A DNA stretch of 64,000 nt, taken from Atrina japonica. Taxonomy: Eukaryota > Mollusca > Bivalvia > Pterioida > Pinnidae. The stretch lies in assembly GCA_030159075.1 (NCBI GenBank), contig BROG01000234.1, positions 62,001-126,000 on the forward strand, written 5' to 3'. This document shows positions 57,733-64,000 of the stretch, in pieces; within the stretch, counting starts at the first letter, position 1; each line of letters starts with the position of its first letter. The notes under the pieces are model-generated. The model worked only from the letters and a program-made list of their open reading frames with translations. It was not told the DNA's origin and searched no databases. The position numbers and the translations under genes are program-made.

Positions 57733-57967
57733 TACTGTATACCTGGAAAAGTTTGCCCCATGTTATTTTTGCCCTTTTGTAATAGAAAATATATTCATCC
57801 CATCTTAAATTTCCCCTGAATCACCATAATATCACGGTTGGCATAAATATCCATGCTTTAATTATTTAGCTTGAAATTTTTGCTATCATTCTATAATTGG
57901 CCCTCTCGTCTAAGGGTGAAAATGGCAAAAATTCAACGGAAACGAAAATTTCCAGGTATGCAGTATG
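57733..57967. mobile_element. MITE family D, best-preserved copy
   Basis: The left end TACTGTATACCTGGAAAAG and the right end GAAAATTTCCAGGTATGCAG plus TA are inverted. Inside are TTTGCCCTTTTGTAATAG, ATATCACGGTTGGC and CTCTCGTCTAAGGGTGAAAA. The right TIR has expanded into the array at 57952-58077. Confidence 0.8.
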
Positions 57968-58077
57968 TTCCAGGTATACAGTATGTTCCAGGTATACAGT
58001 ATGTTCCAGGTATGCAGTATGTTCCAGGTATACAGTATGTTCCAGGTATGCAGTATGTTCCAGGTATACAGTATGTT
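57952..58077 (+). repeat. 18-bp tandem array grown from the MITE D right end, 7 copies
   Basis: Seven consecutive CCAGGTATACAGTATGTT units (126 bp); copies 1, 4 and 6 carry ATGC in place of ATAC. The unit is the terminal CCAGGTATACAGTA of family D plus TGTT, so the array is an amplification of the element's own end. The in-frame hexapeptide repeat GMQYVP/GIQYVP is incidental. Confidence 0.93.
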
Positions 58078-58109
58078 CAAGTTTCAGGTTTTTCAGATGA
58101 GAGTTTTAA

Positions 58110-58255
58110 CCGAGGTCTCTAGTCACAGCAGGTATGGTACATAAAGGAATCTTCACTGCAATGGCATCTGTCCTTACTTGTACATGCCAAAATTTGTGGC
58201 ACTTCATCAAAAGCTGGTAATATCTCCATATAAGTGAAAAATTCTTGGAACCATT
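58110..58255 (+). mobile_element. SINE-1 fragment, plus orientation
   Basis: AAAGGAATCTTCACTGCAAT, GCCAAAATTTGTGGCACTTC and ATCTCCATATAAGTGAAAAA followed by TTCTTGG match the body of SINE-1 as at 20287-20454, strongly diverged. Confidence 0.55.
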
Positions 58256-58311
58256 TTTCCATAGCAGAATCTGTCTGCTATTGTCATGAAATTTTATGTA
58301 ACTTATTGGCT

Positions 58312-58586
58312 TTTGTTTGTTTGTTTGTTTATTGTTGTCCCACTCAAGAATATTTCACTCATATAGAGACATCACCAAATGCCGGTGAAGGGCTTCAAAT
58401 TTTGGCCTATGCTCAGCACTTACGGCCATTGAGCAGTGAGGGTTCTTTAACATGCCGACACCTACTTTGACACGGGACCACGGTTTTTACTGTCTCATCC
58501 GACAGACAGGAAACCAACCTGCCGCCGGCTGGACTCGAATTCACGATCAAGAGTCCAGCGCGCTACCGACTGAGCCAGGCTGGCTC
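58312..58586 (-). mobile_element. Full-length SINE-1 (275 bp), minus orientation, 14-bp TSD
   Basis: GTAACTTATTGGCT (58298-58311) and GTAACTTGTTGGCT (58587-58600) flank it. On minus, the head has an A-box TGGCTCAGTCGG (complement of 58566-58577) and a B-box-like GAATTCGAGTCC (complement of 58531-58542), both consistent with pol III transcription. The body shares CCGGTGAAGGGCTTCAAATT, GGCCATTGAGCAGTGAGG and the tail domain GTCCCACTCAAGAATATTTC with 53122-53396. Length is identical in both copies. Confidence 0.92.
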
Positions 58587-59556
58587 GTAACTTGTTGGCT
58601 ACTTTCTTCCAGTTCAGATAAAATTGCTGATTTCTATTTGTGATTTAGGCTATTGCTGGACATCAACCATACCTCCCTGTTGACTACTTTACATAACTTG
58701 TCTCCTATGCCAAAACCTATTGAAAGGGCTGTAAACATGCAAATTGAAACACTTTTTGTCACTAGAATATTTTCATCTAGCTTTGTTTTTTCAATAATCC
58801 TATTTTTCAGTTCTATATTTAATCCTCTAAATAGATATTTTGAAACTTGATATGTTTATCTACATTTGTAGAACTGTCATAATATTGTCCTTTGAATAAC
58901 CCCATGGAAGTAGTTTATATTTCAATACAAGGTGTAAGAGATTTGGCTGTGCCAATTTTTTTTATTCAAGAGATGTATTTTTTATCTACTTACAAATATC
59001 TTGTAAAACAGAAAGTCAAAATCTTGGATAAAAAGAATGATTTGAACTTTTTTTGATAGCACAGAATCATAAGTCTGCTAAATATTTGCTATAAGTTTGG
59101 TCACACCAGCAATTACAGACATGTTATGTTAGGTCATTCTGTTTAACATTTCTAAAAGGAAATTGGTAAACAAATTTATTTACATTATTCTTATCAAACT
59201 CCACATCCATCTTGCTTACTTTCCATTTCATCCAGATTTTTTTGTTCATTAGATAATTTTAGGCTTTGCTTAAACAAATAACTTTTGACATTGTTATTAA
59301 GCTTGGAAAATTGGATTGTTTTGTCTGTAGCAGAAAATATTACAAAGATTAGTCTTTTATTTAACTTTTAATATTTCAGTCACACAATGATGACCATAGT
59401 TTTGAAAACAAGTTTTTTTTTGTCAATTCGGTAATTTGGTAATTATCTTATATTTGAATGTATATTTTGATTACTTATGAACACAATATTTGTGTTTATT
59501 TGTTTAATCCAGTTTATTTTGTAAAATTACTTGGGTGACTATGGTTACCTCTTATT

Positions 59557-59772
59557 ACTGTATTCCAGTACCTGGAAATTTTTGCCCTTGTTTAGTTTTC
59601 ATCAATTTCATCTTTAAATGAGAGGGTCAATTTAAAATGACAGTGAAAATTTAAGCTAAGTAATTGAAGCATGTACATATATGCCATCCATGTGAATTTA
59701 AGACAGAGCGAATATGTTTTCTCTCATCAAAAGACAAAAATAAGGGGGCGAAAATGTCCAGGTATACAGCGT
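59557..59772. mobile_element. MITE family D copy
   Basis: The left end TACTGTATTCCAGTACCTGG plus AAATTTTTGCCC and the right end GGGGGCGAAAATGTCCAGGT plus ATACAG are inverted. It contains GAGAGGGTCAATTTAAAATG and the ATTTAAGCTAAGTAATTGA block shared in complement with the other family D copies. Confidence 0.7.
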
Positions 59773-59868
59773 TTGTTGTCATCCATTGTGGTGCTCCTTG
59801 TCTTTGTGTTGCCCTTGGTCTATAAAACCAAAGAACCAACTCTCTTCGAATTTGGTATCAACATGTAG

Positions 59869-60303
59869 TAGGGTTGTCATTGATGAGAAATTCTATATAT
59901 CGATAATCATTGTATTGATAAATAAAAAATATTGATATATACACATGTCGGGAAATCAGATAATTTGGTTCTACCATAAAATGCATTCAAAATGAATTGA
60001 GGCATTATAGTAATTTGGGGTTTTATTGTGTATTTGACTACCTGATGAAGAATAAAGCAATAATTGCATGGGAAATATTGTTTATTTGAACAAATTGAAC
60101 AATCAAAATAAAATTTAACATAGTTCAAATACATGAAGTAAAACTGGACGAAAATGTAAGTGAAAATTTCAGAAATTGTAAAAGAGAAAACATCCTGTGA
60201 AATGCATAAGAAATGTATCGATACTTAAAAAATGTATTGATATTATATCAAATCAATTTGTATCAACAATATATTGATACTGAGTCTGTCAATAACAGCC
60301 CTA
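59869..60303. mobile_element. hAT-like MITE with TAGGGTTGTCATTGA ends
   Basis: The left end TAGGGTTGTCATTGA and the complement of the right end (TAGGGCTGTTATTGA) match at 13 of 15 bases. The interior has several TATCGATA/TATTGATA words. The YAGGG(C/T)TG start is typical of many hAT-type non-autonomous elements. No clear 8-bp target duplication could be fixed, so superfamily is inference. Confidence 0.6.
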
Positions 60304-61166
60304 GTTACATGTATGTTAACATCTACAGGGTAAGAGTATCAAAACTATAGTTATAGGGATCTCATGGATCAGCGCTTTTTTTGACATGATGGGTAAAAGG
60401 GTGACCAAAAAGCCTTTTTCAGCATTCATTATGTAATATGTACATATGGGAGAGAACTCTAGTACTACATAAATGTACATTGTAAGCTCCGTGAATGACA
60501 TTAAAGAATCCATACCTAGTTTCATTTGACATATTTTTACAATGAAAATTTGAAATCTAGATAAGATATGTCAAGGCATGACTGGTTGCCAGGAACCAAG
60601 TTGAAACCACACATATGCAGTAATCTTTAGCTTTTTCACAGCCAGAAAAAATCAAATTTAATCATGTCCTGCACATTTTAGTCAGAAAAGAAGAGGTTCC
60701 CTTCTCTCCCTGTCAAAAATACTCTTGAATATAAATTGAAATGGTTAAAGATGTTTGTTACTAAAATGAAAAAAAAGAATGCAGAAGATTAAGTTAATAA
60801 TTCCTGACATATTTTTCAAGCTTTGCATTTATTTTACCTCTTGAAACTATCAGTGATAAAAAGAAATAAATTAGTTTCATGTGTGCTATAATTAAGAGTG
60901 GATGTAATTTGTGAAAAACAATTTTTTTTTCTTTCAATAAAGTTATAAATGAGAAAAATAGGTCATCACAGTGTTGTGGGATTATACATGTATTTGTACT
61001 TTTGATACTAAATTCCTATCTCTTTAGACTTTTTATTGTTTTAAGTCTCATTATTCTGTTTGTTTTTTGTTTTTTTGTTTTTTTTTTTGGTAATAGATAA
61101 AGCCAGAAATAGAAAGTAGAATGCTCTCTTAGACTGAAATACATACTGAATGGCTTAGGTGTACTA
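60304..61166. other. Intron-like sequence
   Basis: AT-rich, no recognised exon or repeat apart from T-runs near 61060-61089. Confidence 0.3.
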
Positions 61167-61349
61167 TACAGTCAAATTTGCATTAAAGGCCACTTCTGCA
61201 TAATGGGCAATTGCCAATAATGGCCATTCAAATATAACCTTTGTGAACATTTTTATAATGAACAAACCTCTTTATAAAGGCCACTTGTCTATAATGACTA
61301 TGTTGCCTGTTCCCTTGAGTGGCCTTTATAGACATAAGTTTTGACTGTA
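61167..61349 (+). mobile_element. MITE family A, intact 183-bp copy
   Basis: TACAGTCAAATTTGCATTAA at the left and AAGTTTTGACTGTA at the right are inverted. Inside are GGCCATTCAAATATAACC, AATGAACAAACCTCTTTATA and TTGCCTGTTCCCTTGAGTGG. It serves as the reference for the interrupted copies at 20163 and 21346. Confidence 0.85.
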
Positions 61350-63221
61350 CTTAAATGAAATCTTTGAAATAGAGCATTTTGATTTACCAATGTCCATCAC
61401 TCCTATATACTCCTACAATATCTTTTAGTTGGACTGGGTATGCATACCTTGGTTTGTTGGCTTGTAGAGCCCATTTGTATTTCAGGCACATGTATAAAAG
61501 GGTTAAAATAGACTGTAGATTATTTGGATTGTCACTTTTGTCTCAATAAAGACAAAATTTAATATTATTTTAGCAATGCCTTTCACAATGATTGGTTAAA
61601 TTCTTGCTTGAGTCATAGGATCTCCTCGCTCTTTTTACTTGGCTTTCGTGTACAAAAACCTTAACACATTTACCTGGTTTAGCCAACAAGGGGCTGTCTC
61701 TCTCTCACTGTCTATGTCTTTGTTTCCATCTTTATCACTTTCACTGTCTGTCTCAATCTCTCTCTCATTTGATTGAAAAATTACTTTTAAGAGAGGATTC
61801 TCAAGACTTCAACCATTGTTGAATTAAAGATGAATTTTATGAACTAAACAAAAGACTTATGGATATTGTAAGTACATTTGCAAAGCATACCTCAACCTTT
61901 CCTCTGCTTTATATTCTTGCTGAAAGATGGAATTTATGGATTTTAAGAAAATTTTGTTTAAGAGGTATTACATTAACCAAAACACAAAGATATTGTGAAA
62001 TGTTACAGTATTCAACAGAATACACGAGAAATAATGAATATTTATGGATACAATTATGTTTTGCTATCTACTTTAGATACATATTTCAATTTTTATTTTG
62101 GTTCAGATATTATTTTATTTATCGTATTTGAAAATGAACAGAATATAATTCAGTATTTAATGTTTGAGGAAATTGTAGAAAAGTGAATATAAATGGCTAT
62201 AGGATGGTTTATTTCAACATTTCTTTGTCTTTGTTCAGAGGTTACAGAATACCAGCAACAAGTTAAATGATGTAGTACATGTATGTACTATACCATCACT
62301 TACAATATTTTACAGATTTTCGTTTGAATTATTTGATTTCATATTTCTTTAAATTAAATCCATCAGTTATAGAGATAAGAAATAGTATGTCTACAACCCA
62401 TCTTTTTTTGTTTTGTTTTTGGAATGTGGCAGTGAGGTCATCACTTGTTGCTAAGTTTAATGGTGGATTTATTGACAAAATGGACGTGAAACAGTAGTTT
62501 TGCAGCCCTAAAACCTGCGTGGAATTTTAAATGAGAACGTCAGTGACTTGTATTTGGTGTAGAGAAAGCTATCAAATAAAATGACCACTGGCTCCTCCAA
62601 GACCAAGATGGTATTGATTTTTTCTTTGTATTTGAAAGAATCAACAACACAGCCATAATATAAATCTCACAAAAATAATAAAACTATAACCTGACAACTC
62701 TTCATAAATATTTTAGCAAGTAGCAATCAAGCTTAAATTGAAATTGGCCGTCTGTTCTGCAGCCATTTTTGCTTTTTCATTCCTCATCTTTCAGAATTAA
62801 AATGAATATATATACGTGTAATGAAAAAAAGCATGCATGATTAGCCATTGATTTTGTAAAATTTATTTATACCATTACCATAACGAGTTTAATTTGCTTA
62901 TGTGATATTTCTGAAAGCTATTCTGTTCCTGTCAAAAGGACAAATTTATGACTCAGAATGTCTAAATTTGTGTGTTTTTATGCGAAGTGAGAATTATTAG
63001 TCATTAAAACGTAAATTTCAAAAAAGGTTATTAACCTAATTTTGTTTAACACAGTCTCGTGTTTTATGATGTAAATTACTGTTTTATGTGAAAATGTTCT
63101 GTACATTATCAGAAGATCATATGTAATTTACAATTCATCTCTTCAAAATTTATTATTTTTTGTTTTCTTTGACAGTTTAAAAGTTTATAATTTTAACATT
63201 AGAATTTGATAAACAGAGCAG
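61350..63221. other. Intron-like sequence
   Basis: Bases 61690-61775 are pyrimidine-rich with repeated CTGTCTCTCTCTC words. The rest is AT-rich. Two overlapping small frames at 61859-62186 have no recognisable features. Confidence 0.3.
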
Positions 63222-63675
63222 GTTTATTTACAGGTTTTAGTCAATGGTCAGTTCTAAACACAGGTTTTAGTCAATGGTCATTTCCAAACATAGGTTTTAG
63301 TCAATGGTCAGTTCCAAACACAGGTTTTACTCAATGGTCAGTTTCAAACACAGGTTTTTTAGTCAATTGTCAGTTTTAAGCACAGGTTTTAGCCAATGGC
63401 CATTTCCAAACACAGGTTTTAATCAATGGTCAGTTCCAAACACAGGTTTTTAGTCAATGGTCATTTCCAAACACAGGTTTTAGTCAATGGTCATTTCCAA
63501 ACACAGGTTTTAGTCAATGGTCATTTCCAAACACAGGTTTTAGTCAATGGTCATTTCCAAACACAGGTTTTAATCAATGGTCAGTTCCAAACACAGATTT
63601 TTTAGTCAATGGTCAGTTCCAAACACAGGTTTTAGTCATTCCAAACACAGGTTTAGTCAATGGTCAGTGTCAAAC
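63222..63675 (+). repeat. Minisatellite, 30-bp unit, about 15 copies
   Basis: The unit is GGTTTTAGTCAATGGTCATT followed by TCCAAACACA. Variants differ by CATTTCC versus CAGTTCC and by an extra T or TT before AGTC. Three adjacent units near 63467-63560 are identical, pointing to the most recent growth. There are no spacers, so it is not a CRISPR array. Confidence 0.96.
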
Positions 63676-63807
63676 ACTGTCATAGTGTGATACATTAAAA
63701 ATAAACACTGAGACTAAAAAATGCTATTATTAATTAAAAATACTGTGACCTATATTTCATATTAGGTAACCAAGAGCAAAATTTGCAGAGTGTTGGGGTA
63801 TTGAAAC

Positions 63808-63986
63808 TAGAGTCAGATTTGGCTAGAAAGGCCATTTAAGGGAACGGGCAAAAGTAGTTGTTATAGAGGGGTGACCTTTATAAAGAGGTTTATTCATCAT
63901 AAAAAAGTTAAAAATGTAATGTTTGAATGGCCTTTATGGGCAGTTGCCTTTATACAGAGGTAGCCTTTAATGCAAGTTTGACTGTA
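63808..63986 (-). mobile_element. MITE family A copy, minus orientation
   Basis: AGAGTCAGATTTGGCTAG at the left and AATGCAAGTTTGACTGTA at the right. GGAACGGGCAAAAGTAG, TAAAGAGGTTTATTCAT and TGAATGGCCTTTATGGGC are the complements of family A blocks. Length 179 bp versus 183 bp in the plus copy. Confidence 0.82.
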
Positions 63987-64000
63987 AGTATCTCATGACC

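Noticed and set aside
57871..58122. Frame with GMQYVP/GIQYVP hexapeptide repeats
   Set aside because: It is produced by the 18-bp array at a MITE end; there is no gene context.
58649..58729. Segment after GTGATTTAG with open frame LLLDINHTSLLTTLHNLSP
   Set aside because: The acceptor is modest, the donor GTAAAC is weak, and its phase does not agree with the 56123-56192 exon in a way that keeps a frame open.
63222..63675. Regular 30-bp repeats suggestive of a CRISPR array
   Set aside because: Units are directly adjacent with no spacers, and the sequence is clearly eukaryotic.

Overview
The window looks like nuclear DNA of a lophotrochozoan animal, most probably a bivalve mollusc. The sequence is roughly two-thirds A+T by eye and poor in CpG outside two short islands. 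It is rich in the palindrome TACATGTA and dominated by introns and intergenic DNA. It also carries repeat types I associate with bivalves: the 'AGCTCACCTGG' element, tRNA-headed SINEs ending in a 'CCCACTCAAGAAT' domain, and short palindromic DNA elements. No bacterial-style gene organisation, rRNA gene, CRISPR array or intact transposase/reverse-transcriptase gene is visible. This placement is inference; no search was run.

Genes. The only confident protein-coding sequence is at the left edge: a minus-strand exon (897 to beyond base 1) encoding the N-terminal 299 residues of a C2H2 zinc-finger protein with an RRKQSKP motif, the type that recruits NuRD in SALL, FOG and BCL11 proteins. Its 5' end probably lies about 6.4 kb away at 7311-7360. 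There a compact CpG-containing segment carries two opposed ATGGCG (YY1-like) motifs 44 bp apart, each followed by a splice donor pointing outward. I read this as a bidirectional promoter. The plus-strand partner starts near 7385 and splices at 7453/7454, and most of the window to the right may be its introns. The best candidate internal coding exon on plus is 37088-37160; a second spliced-looking exon is 56123-56192, and 30033-30085 is a weaker candidate. The product of the plus gene is not recognised. A second CpG-rich patch (39180-40160) with an ETS-type site and a TATA box may be an alternative promoter or a young insertion, and is followed by a tRNA-like pseudogene.

Repeats occupy much of the rest. 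(i) Two related tRNA-derived SINE families: two full 275-bp copies at 53122-53396 and 58312-58586, plus older or truncated copies. (ii) At least six families of short inverted-repeat DNA elements (labelled A-D, Tc1-like and hAT-like here), with three clear examples of one element inserted into another. (iii) A 0.8-kb foldback element (16747-17572). (iv) A ~2-kb 'AGCTCACCTGG' element (10704-12672) with an internal ~165-bp tandem array. (v) An unusual density of minisatellites, with units of 18, 21, 27, ~32, 30, 38, ~77, ~80, ~130 and 181 bp, concentrated at 26.9-28.8, 31.9-32.5, 37.6-38.3, 52.4-58.1 and 63.2-63.7 kb. The longest open reading frames in the window lie in these arrays or in simple repeats and are not genes.
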